From the NCBI RefSeq assembly GCF_002029235.1, contig NZ_MZGV01000036.1, forward strand, positions 1 through 42,700: a stretch of DNA of 42,700 bases, given 5' to 3'. This stretch comes from Clostridium oryzae. Its GTDB lineage: Bacteria; Bacillota; Clostridia; Clostridiales; Clostridiaceae. Position numbers and translations under genes: made by a program. A model generated the notes under the pieces. That model was not told where the DNA came from. It made no database searches and saw only the letters and a program-made list of their open reading frames with translations. Below, one piece after another: positions 16,032 to 25,080 of this stretch (the first letter of the stretch is position 1; every line of letters begins with the position of its first letter).

Positions 16032-18008
16032 ATGAAGTTTAATTCAGTACAATTTGATTCCAGGGATATAAAGTGCAAGACGCCTTTTGGAGCACAGGTG
16101 CAAGGTACTAAAATTAAATTTACACTTTCAGCTGTACCTAAAATGATTATAAAAGCGAGGCTTGTTGTTGAGATACAAAAAATAGTTGGAAATTTAGATA
16201 AAGTTTCTTATTATGATACAATTAAATATCCGTTAATGAAGAGCGAGGCTGATGCAGACAGAGAGTACTGGAGTTGTACAGTTAAATTTAATAATATGAA
16301 CGTATACGGATATTACTTTGAACTAGTAACAGATACTACTACTATTTATTATGGTAACAACGAACAAAACTTTTCACATAGCGTGTTTGATTTAAAAGGA
16401 ACAAATGGGCTAGGAAAAATTTACACTCGAAAAGACAAAGTAATAAGATATACTCAAAACATATATGATTCTGAATTTAAGACGCCTGAATGGGCTAAAG
16501 ATGCAATATACTACTATATATTTCCTGAACGATTTAAAAATGGAGATAAAAGTAACGATCCGAAACCAGGTATTAGAAAATTTTATGGTAATCAAGATGT
16601 TGAATTTCATAAAAATTGGCTAGATAGGCCCTATACAGCAGGAGCTGAAGGAGCGGATAATGTTAACGGAAATGACTTTTTTGGCGGAGATTTAGAAGGG
16701 ATTAGACAGAAACTAGGTTATCTGAAGGAACTGGGAATTAATACACTCTACATTAATCCTATTTTTCAGGCGGTGAGTAATCACAAGTACGATACCACAG
16801 ATTATATGAAGGTCGATGAAGCATTTGGATCAAATGAAGAATTGAAGAATTTGATTGAAGAGGCAAGAGAAAAAGGGATAAGGATAATTCTTGATACTTC
16901 TCTTAATCATTGTGGTGCTGATTCAATATATATGGACAGGTATGGTAAGTATGAGGGAAAAGGAGCTTTTAAGGGGGAGAAAATACAAAAAGATTCACCA
17001 TATTATAGTTGGTTTTCGTTTAATAAAGAGGCTGATAAACCTGACGACAAATACGAGAATTGGCTGGGTGCAACGTCTTTAGCGAAGTTTGCGGAAGTTG
17101 ATAGTTATAAGGATTTTGCATATAGAGATGAGAATTCTGTAACAAAGTTTTGGCTTAACTTTGGTATAGCTGGCTGGAGAATGGATGTAACGCCTTGGAA
17201 GTCAGATATATTTTGGAAGGAATGGAGAAGGGAAGTAAAACTTAAAAATCCAGAGGCGCTAACTATCTGTGAGACTTGGTTTGATTGCTCAAAATATTTG
17301 TTAGGAGATAAGTTTGATTCTGCGATGAACTATCTTTTTCGATATCCTATCATGGAGTATGCAAATGGTGGAGAAGCTGCAGATTTTGTAAACATCCTTG
17401 AAATGCAAAGAGAAAACTATCCTGAAGAGGCATTGTATGCATTAATGAACTTGTTGTCAACTCATGATACAGCTAGAGCACTTTTTGAGTTTGGATATAG
17501 GGAAGCTGGAGATAATAAGGAAACGATTGAGCTTGCTAAAAAGAAGCTTTTATTATGCGCATTATTTCAAATGACCTATGTAGGAGCACCGACAATTTAT
17601 TATGGAGATGAAGTGGGTGTTACTGGCGGTGAAGATCCAGGTAATAGAGCAACTTTTCCTTGGGAAGAAGATGGGGGAAAGCCAGATTATTCACTGCTTA
17701 ATGAATTTAAAAAGTTAACTAAATTACGAAATGAAAATAGAGTTTTGCGAAGAGGAAGTGTAGAATTTATTTATGTGGATAAAAATGTAATAGTAATGTT
17801 AAGAAGATTGGATAGTACATGTGCATTGATTGCTGTTAATAATTCTAAAGATAATAAATCAGTAGAATTAAATGTATCAAATTATAAACTTCCTAATATA
17901 TTTAAAAATGCACTGAAGGATCATGACTCCATAGAAGTATGTGGAAATAGCCTAGGTATAAAAGTTGGGGCGATTTCAGGAGTTGTTTACCTTAGCTGCA
18001 TAGATTAG
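16032..18008 (+). CDS. GH13 alpha-amylase-family enzyme (cyclomaltodextrinase/neopullulanase-like)
   Basis: A 658-residue intracellular enzyme without a signal peptide. An N-terminal beta-sandwich of about 140 residues (CBM34-like position) precedes the (beta/alpha)8 barrel. Catalytic features are region I DTSLNHCG (D288, N292, H293), nucleophile D385 in AGWRMDVTP, acid/base E414 in ICETW and transition-state stabiliser D479 in STHDTAR. EWAKDAIYYYIFPERFKNGD is typical of the cyclomaltodextrinase/neopullulanase/maltogenic amylase subfamily. It probably splits maltodextrins or cyclodextrins after import. GGAGG at about 16020-16024 precedes ATG 16032. It has its own promoter and operator. Confidence 0.92.
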   Translation: MKFNSVQFDSRDIKCKTPFGAQVQGTKIKFTLSAVPKMIIKARLVVEIQKIVGNLDKVSYYDTIKYPLMKSEADADREYWSCTVKFNNMNVYGYYFELVTDTTTIYYGNNEQNFSHSVFDLKGTNGLGKIYTRKDKVIRYTQNIYDSEFKTPEWAKDAIYYYIFPERFKNGDKSNDPKPGIRKFYGNQDVEFHKNWLDRPYTAGAEGADNVNGNDFFGGDLEGIRQKLGYLKELGINTLYINPIFQAVSNHKYDTTDYMKVDEAFGSNEELKNLIEEAREKGIRIILDTSLNHCGADSIYMDRYGKYEGKGAFKGEKIQKDSPYYSWFSFNKEADKPDDKYENWLGATSLAKFAEVDSYKDFAYRDENSVTKFWLNFGIAGWRMDVTPWKSDIFWKEWRREVKLKNPEALTICETWFDCSKYLLGDKFDSAMNYLFRYPIMEYANGGEAADFVNILEMQRENYPEEALYALMNLLSTHDTARALFEFGYREAGDNKETIELAKKKLLLCALFQMTYVGAPTIYYGDEVGVTGGEDPGNRATFPWEEDGGKPDYSLLNEFKKLTKLRNENRVLRRGSVEFIYVDKNVIVMLRRLDSTCALIAVNNSKDNKSVELNVSNYKLPNIFKNALKDHDSIEVCGNSLGIKVGAISGVVYLSCID

Positions 18009-18032
18009 AATAAATTGTGTGCTAAATAATAT

Positions 18033-18070
18033 AAGCCTCGTTGAAAGCTATACCACTTCAACGAGGCTTT
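18033..18070. terminator. bidirectional terminator between the GH13 gene and lacI-type gene
   Basis: A 13-bp perfect stem (AAGCCTCGTTGAA at 18033-18045 with its complement at 18057-18069) lies in the convergent gap. The T-run on the plus strand is short. Confidence 0.75.
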
Positions 18071-18112
18071 AAAAATAAAGTTATTATGATTTCCATATGC
18101 AGCAATATTTTG

Positions 18113-19135
18113 TTAGAGGTTAAGTACAGATTCTCTTTCTACTAGACTTACAGGTATGATAAATTCATTATCAGTAGACTTATAAGTGTTATCGAGCTTA
18201 CTGATTATCAATTCTGCAGCTTTTTCGCCTTTTTCAAAAATATTTTGAGATATAGTTGTTAATTCAGGAATGAAGTATTTGCTATTTTGTATATTATCAA
18301 AACCTATAACTGATAAATCCTTTGGTACATAAACATTATGATGGTAAAGCTCCTTTATTAAGCCTATTGCAACAATGTCAGACGCACAAAATAATGATGT
18401 CATTTTTCCGATACTAGGTATGACCTGCTTAGCAATATCTACGCCGCCCTCATAACTAATCTGAGTTTGAAAAACATAATCTTCAATAAATTTGATACCA
18501 TTCTTTTCAAGAGCAGCTCTGTAGCCGTCAAACCTTGATCTATATACTGGACTTTCCCATAATTGTCCTGTTAACAAACCTATATTTTTATGACCTTTTT
18601 TTATTAGATACTCTGTAGCTAAAAAAGCACCTTTTTCATCTTGAGTATTTAAATAAATAAAATTATCACTATCTTTTTCCTGATCTAGCATTAATGTGGG
18701 AAAAGTAACGTCATTCAGCATCTTAATCTTATCTTTGCTGATGTAACCTGTTACAATTACTCCTGAAATATTGCCTCCCTTAATAATGCTTGTAAATTTT
18801 TCATTATCATTTATTCCCATGATTAGAGTTGAATATCCGCTTTTTCTGCATCTGAATTCAACACCATTAATGAATTCGTGGAAAAATGGATTTGCAGTGA
18901 GCAGTGAGATTCTATCTTCTGCAGATGTTATTACTGCAATAATTCTAGCTTCACGCTTTACAAGACTCCTGGCTGCAAGATTTGGTTCGTACTTTAATTT
19001 TTCTATAGCTTCATTTACTCTTCGTATTTTGTCATCAGCAACTTTATCTATTTTATTTATAACATATGAGACTGTTGCTATAGATACACCAGCTTCTTTT
19101 GCAACATCCTTGATTGTAACTTTTTTCGTATTCAA
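18113..19135 (-). CDS. LacI/GalR-family transcriptional regulator of the alpha-glucan locus
   Basis: A 340-residue repressor. The N-terminal helix-turn-helix VTIKDVAKEAGVSIATVSYVIN (about residues 6-27) is followed by the hinge helix ending NLAARSLV and a periplasmic-binding-protein-like effector domain (about 60-330). The start is TTG at 19135, with GGAG at 19144-19147 on the minus strand. It lies between the GH13 gene and the second importer operon, and both have the same CG-centred operator, so it probably represses both until a maltooligosaccharide-type inducer binds. In this family the effector is usually the imported sugar or its breakdown product; which one is unknown here. Confidence 0.93.
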   Translation of the reverse strand: MNTKKVTIKDVAKEAGVSIATVSYVINKIDKVADDKIRRVNEAIEKLKYEPNLAARSLVKREARIIAVITSAEDRISLLTANPFFHEFINGVEFRCRKSGYSTLIMGINDNEKFTSIIKGGNISGVIVTGYISKDKIKMLNDVTFPTLMLDQEKDSDNFIYLNTQDEKGAFLATEYLIKKGHKNIGLLTGQLWESPVYRSRFDGYRAALEKNGIKFIEDYVFQTQISYEGGVDIAKQVIPSIGKMTSLFCASDIVAIGLIKELYHHNVYVPKDLSVIGFDNIQNSKYFIPELTTISQNIFEKGEKAAELIISKLDNTYKSTDNEFIIPVSLVERESVLNL

Positions 19136-19297
19136 TATTCTAACTCCAATCCACTATATTTAAATTTAGATTAATTATAACATAATTTGTACTTTTAAAA
19201 AATAAAATTGAGTTAAATTTATTTTTTTATGTAGGATTATAATCAATAATTAGACAAAATAACGGGAAAATACGTATGAAAATGTTTAAATATTTGA

Positions 19298-19326
19298 TTG
19301 ACAAATATTACATGAAGTCTTATAAT
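19298..19326 (+). promoter_or_regulatory. consensus sigma-A promoter of the second sugar-importer operon
   Basis: TTGACA (19298-19303), a 17-base spacer and TATAAT (19321-19326): a perfect match to consensus. The leader to the first gene is about 200 bases. A LacI-type operator sits 3 bases after the -10 box. Confidence 0.9.
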
Positions 19327-19329
19327 TTA

Positions 19330-19343
19330 TTTAAACGTTTCAA
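19330..19343 (+). promoter_or_regulatory. LacI-family operator at the second importer promoter
   Basis: TTTAAACGTTTCAA is the exact reverse complement of the operator at 15962-15975. It covers the predicted transcription start, so bound repressor would block initiation. Confidence 0.85.
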
Positions 19344-19483
19344 AACAGAAAAACCTATATAATTTTAACTATGTTACCTATTTATATATTGAATATTGCT
19401 ACAACACTACAAATAAATGCGGCAATCAAACACAAATGATAGGTTATCATCTTAGCTTTTAAATGCTAGTTAATAAGCTAAAA

Positions 19484-19497
19484 TCTAAACGTTTAGA
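19484..19497 (+). promoter_or_regulatory. second CG-centred palindrome in the leader of the second importer operon
   Basis: TCTAAACGTTTAGA is a perfect 14-bp palindrome with the same AAACGTTT core. Its centre is 154 bp from the centre of the promoter operator, so it may be an auxiliary operator for looping or a roadblock in the 5' UTR. Confidence 0.7.
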
Positions 19498-19529
19498 AAT
19501 ATGCGCATTATTTTAATGGAGGAATTTAT

Positions 19530-20471
19530 ATGCAAATTTTTAATTTGGGAATGACTAAAAGCAAGACTACTTTAAAGAGAATCAAACAAAACAGTGGACT
19601 TTACCTTTTATTATTGCCAGCTGTGGTTTTGTTAGTCTGTTTTACCTATAAACCGATGTATGGTGTCTTGATAGCGTTTAAAGATTTTCAGCCAGTTAAG
19701 GGGATTTTAGGAAGTCCATGGGCAGACCCTTGGTATAAGTATTTCGTGAAATTTTTTCACTCTTTTCAGTTTACTACAACCATTAAAAACACGTTAATTA
19801 TCAATATATATAGTTTGATTGTTTCATTTCCGTTTCCGATAATATTGGCTTTAGCAGTTAATCAAATGAGAGCCAAGCGGTATAAAAAGGTGTTTCAAAC
19901 AATTACTTATATGCCTCACTTTATTTCGACAGTAGTCATGGTTAGTTTGATTTTACTTATGCTGTCACCCAGTGGAGGTATATTAGGAAATATGAGTAAA
20001 CTACTTGGTGTACAAGCTCCGAATTTAATGGGAGAGCCTGGAGCGTTTAGTCATATTTATGTATGGTCAGATATTTGGCAGCATACGGGTTGGGATAGCA
20101 TTATTTATTTAGCTGCACTTTCTTCTATAGACCCTAGTCTTTATGAGGCAGCTACGATAGATGGAGCTAGTAATTGGCAAAAAATCCGGTACATTGATAT
20201 TTCTATGCTGGCACCTACAGCTGTTATTTTATTAATTTTGCGAGTAGGCGGCTTGATGGGCTTGGGTTTTGAAAAGGTATATTTAATGCAGAATACACTT
20301 AATGTTTCAAGCAGTGAGGTTATATCAACTTATGTGTACAAAATTGGATTGCTTAGTGCTCAATATAGTTATTCAGCAGCCATCAATCTATTCAGTACGA
20401 TTATTAATTTCATTCTATTAATTTCAGTTAATAAAATCTCAAAAAAAGTTAGTGATAACAGCTTGTGGTAG
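19530..20471 (+). CDS. CUT1-type sugar ABC transporter permease (LplB-like), second importer
   Basis: A 313-residue permease with six membrane helices. It begins LYLLLLPAVVLLVCFTYKPMYGVLIAFKDFQPVKGILGSPW, the LplB-type signature, and has the EAA loop YEAATIDGASNWQKIRYIDIS. It resembles the permease at 12137-13027 in layout (both have a VKGILGSPW segment) but is clearly diverged, so the two importers are paralogous systems. AATGGAGG ending at 19522 is the ribosome site for ATG 19530. It is first in an operon of three importer genes; unusually, the binding protein comes last. Confidence 0.93.
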   Translation: MQIFNLGMTKSKTTLKRIKQNSGLYLLLLPAVVLLVCFTYKPMYGVLIAFKDFQPVKGILGSPWADPWYKYFVKFFHSFQFTTTIKNTLIINIYSLIVSFPFPIILALAVNQMRAKRYKKVFQTITYMPHFISTVVMVSLILLMLSPSGGILGNMSKLLGVQAPNLMGEPGAFSHIYVWSDIWQHTGWDSIIYLAALSSIDPSLYEAATIDGASNWQKIRYIDISMLAPTAVILLILRVGGLMGLGFEKVYLMQNTLNVSSSEVISTYVYKIGLLSAQYSYSAAINLFSTIINFILLISVNKISKKVSDNSLW

Positions 20472-20489
20472 AAGAAAGGAGAATATCAC

Positions 20490-21398
20490 GTGGATAGTAG
20501 TACAGTAATATCAAAGAAAATTAAACATTCACATCAGGATACTATTTTTAATATTATCGTTTATGGAATTTCGGCCATCATTTTGCTGATAATTGTATAT
20601 CCTTTATATTTTGTAGTAATAGCTTCATTTAGTGACCCATATGCGGTGTCGGGTGGCCAGGTATGGCTGTTTCCAAAGGGATTTACATTAGATGGCTATA
20701 AAGAATTATTAAAACACAAGGACATTTGGCTTGGGTATTTTAATACAATCATGTACACAATAGTAGGAACATTTATAGGATTGGTAGTAAACATTTTTGC
20801 TGCTTATGCCTTATCAAGGAAGAACCTAGTTGGAAGAAAGATAATTATGTTTATGTTTGTTTTTACAATGTTCTTTAACGGCGGTTTAGTTCCAACATTT
20901 TTAACTATAAAGCAATTTCATCTATATAATACCTTCGCAGTAATGGTTCTACCCTTTTCAGTATCGGTATTCAATATTATTGTAGCACGTACCTTTTTTC
21001 AGAGCAGTATTCCGGAAGAATTATGGGATGCAGCTCAGATAGACGGCTGTAGTAACCTGAGGTACTTTTTCCAAATCGTTTTGCCTCTGTCTAAAGCAGT
21101 TATTGCGGTTATTGGATTGTGGACAGCAGTTGGAATGTGGAATTCATACTTCAATGCATTAATCTATTTAAAAAACGCTTCGCTATACCCTTTGCAGTTG
21201 ATTTTACGTGATATTTTGATTGTAAATGATATGCAAAGTTCCATGGGAAGTGGTGAAGCGGCACAGATCGCACTGCGTCTTTCTAATCTAATGCGTTATT
21301 CTGTAATTATAGTTTCTACACTGCCAATTATGTGTATTTATCCATTAGTACAAAAATATTTCAATCAAGGTGTTATGATTGGCGCAGTCAAAGGCTAA
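20490..21398 (+). CDS. CUT1-type sugar ABC transporter permease (YtcP/LplC-like), second importer
   Basis: A 302-residue permease with six membrane helices. The N-terminal motif is LIIVYPLYFVVIASFSDPYAVSGGQVWLFPKGFTLDGY, the EAA-type loop is WDAAQIDGCSNLRYFFQIVLP, and the end is QGVMIGAVKG. GTG 20490 is preceded by AAAGGAGAA. It lies 18 bases after its partner permease and 44 bases before the binding protein gene. Confidence 0.93.
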   Translation: MDSSTVISKKIKHSHQDTIFNIIVYGISAIILLIIVYPLYFVVIASFSDPYAVSGGQVWLFPKGFTLDGYKELLKHKDIWLGYFNTIMYTIVGTFIGLVVNIFAAYALSRKNLVGRKIIMFMFVFTMFFNGGLVPTFLTIKQFHLYNTFAVMVLPFSVSVFNIIVARTFFQSSIPEELWDAAQIDGCSNLRYFFQIVLPLSKAVIAVIGLWTAVGMWNSYFNALIYLKNASLYPLQLILRDILIVNDMQSSMGSGEAAQIALRLSNLMRYSVIIVSTLPIMCIYPLVQKYFNQGVMIGAVKG

Positions 21399-21442
21399 GC
21401 GCTTTATCATATAAATAAATTAACAATAAAGGGGGATTAAAA

Positions 21443-23044
21443 GTGAAAAAAGCATTAAAACGATCTATCAGCTTTGTAGTATTAGCTGGAGTATTATGTG
21501 GAGGTATGATTGGCTGTAAGGGTAAGGATGCTACTAAACATAATACTGAAAAAGCGAATGGTTTTCAGACTAAAGGGCTTCCTATAGTTAAAAAACCTGT
21601 TACGTTTAAAGTATTGACAATGAGATGGGCAAACATGGGTGATAGCTTTACAAAGAATAAGTGGCTGCAGGATCTAGAGACCAAAACAAATGTTAAGATT
21701 AAATGGGAGATAAAGTCTTCAAATGATTGGGATACTCAGAAACAAGTGCTGTTATCTTCAGGTGAGCTTCCTGATATTATTATTGGTGATGGTACTTTTA
21801 GCGATTCTGACATAGTAAATAATGAAAGCCTGTTCAGACCAGTTGATGATTTGGTAAAAAAATATATGCCTAACTACCAGACCGCTTTGAGAGAGTATCC
21901 TGATTTAAAAAAAACAGTTACATTTCCTGATGGAAAAATGTATAGTTTTGGGAGTGCATTTCCCATACTTCCTAAGGTTTGTAATCAACCTATCATTAAT
22001 AAAACGTGGCTTAAGAAACTTGGAATGAAAGAGCCTACAACTATAGATGAGTTGGAAAAAGTACTACAAGCATTTAAGACTAAAGATCCAAATGGTAATG
22101 GTAAAGCTGATGAAATTCCAATTATTGATATTGCTTCTATGGATTTATTGAATCCTTTTGGCATTACAGATCTTAATGGCAACAATATGATTGTAAAGGG
22201 TGATGGAAGTCTAGAGTATTATCCTACATCAGAACAGTACAAGGCAGGGATTAAGTGGCTTCAAAAATTATATTCTGAAGGACTTATTGATCGTGAAGCC
22301 TTTACTGAGGATGCTACAATGGTAACATCTAAAAGACAAGCTCCTGATGCAGCTAGAGTTGGTTTCACATATGCATGGACACCGGATGCTACTTTTGGAA
22401 AATGGTCAAGTCAGTACGAAGCTATTGCACCAATAAAAGGGCCGGACGGAAAACAATATGCTAGTGGTGATCCCAATGGTAATGGATCAATAGGCAGAAA
22501 TTCAGCAGAAATTAGTACTTCATGTAAGTATCCAGAAGTTGCAGCAAGATGGATAGATCAGTTTTACACTGGAGAAGCAAGCATTCAGAATTTCTGGGGA
22601 GCAATTGGAACTGTAGTTAAGAAAAATAGCGACAATACTTATACATTAAATGATCCACCTAAAGGAACTAGTGCAGATGCATGGTATTGGGATCAAAGTC
22701 TACGTAGCTTTAGTCCAAAGTATATAAGTGCTGATTTCAAGAAAAAAATTAAGTTGTCACCAAAGAGTGGAGACGGACTCAAAATAGAGCTTGGCAAGCT
22801 TGGTGATCCTTATGTTACAACTCCTTTCCCTAAAGTAATGTATACGAATGATGAAAACGAAGAGCTTCCAACTTTGACTACAGATATAAATACCTATGTA
22901 CAGCAAACTCGTGCAAAATGGATTATAAAAGGCGGCATTGATCAAGGTTGGGATGCATATGTAAAGAAACTTAAAGATATGGGACTTGACAAACTGGTCA
23001 AGATTTATACTGATGGCTATAACAGATATGAAAAGGTTAAATAG
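21443..23044 (+). CDS. CUT1-type sugar ABC transporter substrate-binding lipoprotein, second importer
   Basis: A 533-residue lipoprotein with signal peptide and lipobox GMIGC (lipidated C25), then a Lys/Asp-rich linker. The fold is the large LplA-like family 1 binding protein: LLSSGELPDIIIGDG, then YSFGSAFPILP and INKTWLKKLGMKEPTTIDELEKVLQAFKTKDPNGNGKADEIP. The DPNGNGKADE segment is the calcium-loop-like insert common in these proteins. GTG 21443 follows GGGGG. Putting the binding protein at the 3' end, after both permeases, is less usual than the order in the first importer. It probably delivers maltodextrin-like oligosaccharides (inferred from the shared LacI operator). Confidence 0.92.
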   Translation: MKKALKRSISFVVLAGVLCGGMIGCKGKDATKHNTEKANGFQTKGLPIVKKPVTFKVLTMRWANMGDSFTKNKWLQDLETKTNVKIKWEIKSSNDWDTQKQVLLSSGELPDIIIGDGTFSDSDIVNNESLFRPVDDLVKKYMPNYQTALREYPDLKKTVTFPDGKMYSFGSAFPILPKVCNQPIINKTWLKKLGMKEPTTIDELEKVLQAFKTKDPNGNGKADEIPIIDIASMDLLNPFGITDLNGNNMIVKGDGSLEYYPTSEQYKAGIKWLQKLYSEGLIDREAFTEDATMVTSKRQAPDAARVGFTYAWTPDATFGKWSSQYEAIAPIKGPDGKQYASGDPNGNGSIGRNSAEISTSCKYPEVAARWIDQFYTGEASIQNFWGAIGTVVKKNSDNTYTLNDPPKGTSADAWYWDQSLRSFSPKYISADFKKKIKLSPKSGDGLKIELGKLGDPYVTTPFPKVMYTNDENEELPTLTTDINTYVQQTRAKWIIKGGIDQGWDAYVKKLKDMGLDKLVKIYTDGYNRYEKVK

Positions 23045-23074
23045 AAATAGAAAAATTATAAACTTAAACCAATA

Positions 23075-23137
23075 AGCGTAGAAAAAAAGCATCTGTAATT
23101 TGTTATAACAAATTAACAGATGCCTTTTTTCTACGCT
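23075..23137. terminator. long bidirectional terminator hairpin
   Basis: A 63-base near-perfect hairpin: AGCGTAG plus an A-run plus GCATCTGT pairs with ACAGATGC plus a T-run plus CTACGCT, with an inner palindrome ATTTGTTATAACAAAT. The A and T runs inside the stem let it end transcription in both directions between the convergent importer operon and APC permease gene. Confidence 0.85.
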
Positions 23138-23158
23138 CATATATCATATGTTTGCTTT

Positions 23159-25024
23159 TTAATTTGCTGATGTATCTTCGTCTGTAAGATGATAAGGAAA
23201 AGTGGATACAACTATGTTGTTGTTTCTCAGTAAAGTTTCTCTGATAAAGAAACTTGTATGATTATGTAGAACTTCTCCCCATCGTTCATGAGTGACAAAT
23301 TGTGGAACAACTACTGTGATTTTCTCATCTTCACTAGCGGCATTTGCAATTTGTTCAATATACTTTAGAAGAGGAGTAATAATCGCTCTATAAGGTGAAT
23401 ATTTTGCAACGAGTAATATATCTGTATCTAATTCATTCCACCTTGTCTGTAATTTCTCCATTTCTTTTTTATCTGTGGAAACATTGATTGCAATGACATT
23501 TTCGCTAATACTCTGTGCATATTGAAGTGCACCGATAGTTGCCTTGTTTAGACTAGCTATAGGTACTATTACAATATGGATATATTTCGTTTTTAAATCA
23601 ACCTTTCTAAGGTTTAGTTTACTTATACTTAGATGAGAGGCGACTCTCTTATAATGCTTACCAATTCTCATTTGTGTAAAAACTATAAGAGGAATTAAAA
23701 ATACAACTATAAAGGCTCCTTCATTAAATTTTTCAATAAGAATTATTATTGTAGTAAGCAGAGTAACTAGGGCGCCGAAACCGTTAATAATAGCTCGTTT
23801 AAACCAGCCTTTTTCATGCTCTTCTTTCCAATGGATTACCATGCCAAATTGGCCTAAAGTAAACGAAACAAACACTCCCACGGCATATAATGGAATCAAT
23901 CTATGAGTATCTGCATTAAAGATAATGACTAAAAGAGCTGCCACGGTAGATAAAGCAATAATTCCAACAGAAAAGCTTAATCTTTTACCTCTGATTGTAA
24001 ATTGCCTTGGAACAAAACCGTCTTTCCCCATTATATACATTAACATTGGAAAACCTGTGAAAGCAGTATTACATGCCATAAGTAAAATAACTGCAGTGCT
24101 AAACTGAATTAAGTAATACATTATTCCATGATTGAAAACACCATATGCAATCTGTGAAATAACGGTAGGACCGTTTGTGATCGGTACAGCAGTATAAAAA
24201 ATTGCAAGGATTGACGAACCTCCGAATATTATAAGAATTAATCCAGCTAATAGCAGCATAACATTCTTCGCATTTTGCTGGCTGGGCTCTTTAAAGTTTG
24301 GTACAGAGTTACTTACAGCTTCTACGCCAGTTAATGCAGAACATCCAGAGGAAAACGCTCTCAGGATAAGAAAAACTGTTAGCGGCTCTGCTGCTTTTGC
24401 TGGAATAGAATATAAAGGTTCAGGATGGATATTTAATACAAAGTATTTAAAGAAACCAAAAATGATCATAAAAATCATACTGAAAATAAATATATATGTA
24501 GGTATTGCAAAAATCTTTGATGATTCACTTATTCCTCGCAGATTTAATATTGTAAGAATAATGATTATAGCTACAACAAAGACAACTTTAAATTGCATTA
24601 AGCTGCTAAATGCTGAGATAATAGCATCTGCTCCGGCACTAGCACTCACTGCTACAGTAAGTATGTAGCTTATTATAAGCCCTGCACCTGCAGACAATCC
24701 AGCGCGATCACCTAGATTTTCTTTAGCTACTTTGTATGCTCCTCCTCCCTGAGGATAAGCTCTGATAATTTGAATATAAGAAATCGTAAGTATTACCAAT
24801 AGGCCAATGATCATAAAAGAAGTCCATGTCAACCATTCATAGGCAGCTGCACCTAATACAATTAATACAAAAAGTATTTCCTGTGCTGCATAAGCCACTG
24901 ACGATATTGCATCACTTGCCATAATTGCAAGCCCAAAAGGAATATTATATTTTTCGTGACTACTTTGTTCATTTGCTAACGGTTCACCAAGTAGAATGTC
25001 CATAAATTTATTAAGCATTTTCAT
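23159..25024 (-). CDS. APC-superfamily permease, KimA/YdaO-like (possible potassium importer)
   Basis: A 621-residue membrane protein with about 12 hydrophobic segments (residues about 25-460) and a cytoplasmic C-terminal domain of about 150 residues. Motifs near the N-terminus, IMASDAISSVAYAAQEIL and AYPQGGGAYKVAKENLG, and LNLRGISESSKIFAIPTY further on, match the KimA (YdaO) branch of APC transporters, which import K+ with protons and are inhibited by c-di-AMP in Bacillus. The C-terminal part (KYIHIVIVPIASLNKATIGALQYAQSISENVIAINVS) resembles a universal-stress-protein-like fold. GGAGG precedes the ATG. I saw no ydaO-type c-di-AMP riboswitch in the short leader. An amino-acid substrate cannot be excluded. 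Confidence 0.82.
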   Translation of the reverse strand: MKMLNKFMDILLGEPLANEQSSHEKYNIPFGLAIMASDAISSVAYAAQEILFVLIVLGAAAYEWLTWTSFMIIGLLVILTISYIQIIRAYPQGGGAYKVAKENLGDRAGLSAGAGLIISYILTVAVSASAGADAIISAFSSLMQFKVVFVVAIIIILTILNLRGISESSKIFAIPTYIFIFSMIFMIIFGFFKYFVLNIHPEPLYSIPAKAAEPLTVFLILRAFSSGCSALTGVEAVSNSVPNFKEPSQQNAKNVMLLLAGLILIIFGGSSILAIFYTAVPITNGPTVISQIAYGVFNHGIMYYLIQFSTAVILLMACNTAFTGFPMLMYIMGKDGFVPRQFTIRGKRLSFSVGIIALSTVAALLVIIFNADTHRLIPLYAVGVFVSFTLGQFGMVIHWKEEHEKGWFKRAIINGFGALVTLLTTIIILIEKFNEGAFIVVFLIPLIVFTQMRIGKHYKRVASHLSISKLNLRKVDLKTKYIHIVIVPIASLNKATIGALQYAQSISENVIAINVSTDKKEMEKLQTRWNELDTDILLVAKYSPYRAIITPLLKYIEQIANAASEDEKITVVVPQFVTHERWGEVLHNHTSFFIRETLLRNNNIVVSTFPYHLTDEDTSAN

Positions 25025-25052
25025 CCTCCTAGAAATATCTAATCTAAGCTAT

Positions 25053-25080
25053 TTTATAGTAAGAATATATATAATAGCAA
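25053..25080 (-). promoter_or_regulatory. candidate promoter of the KimA-like gene
   Basis: On the minus strand, TTGCTA (25075-25080), a 16-base spacer and TATAAA (25053-25058). It gives a leader of only about 25 bases, too short for a riboswitch. Confidence 0.6.
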
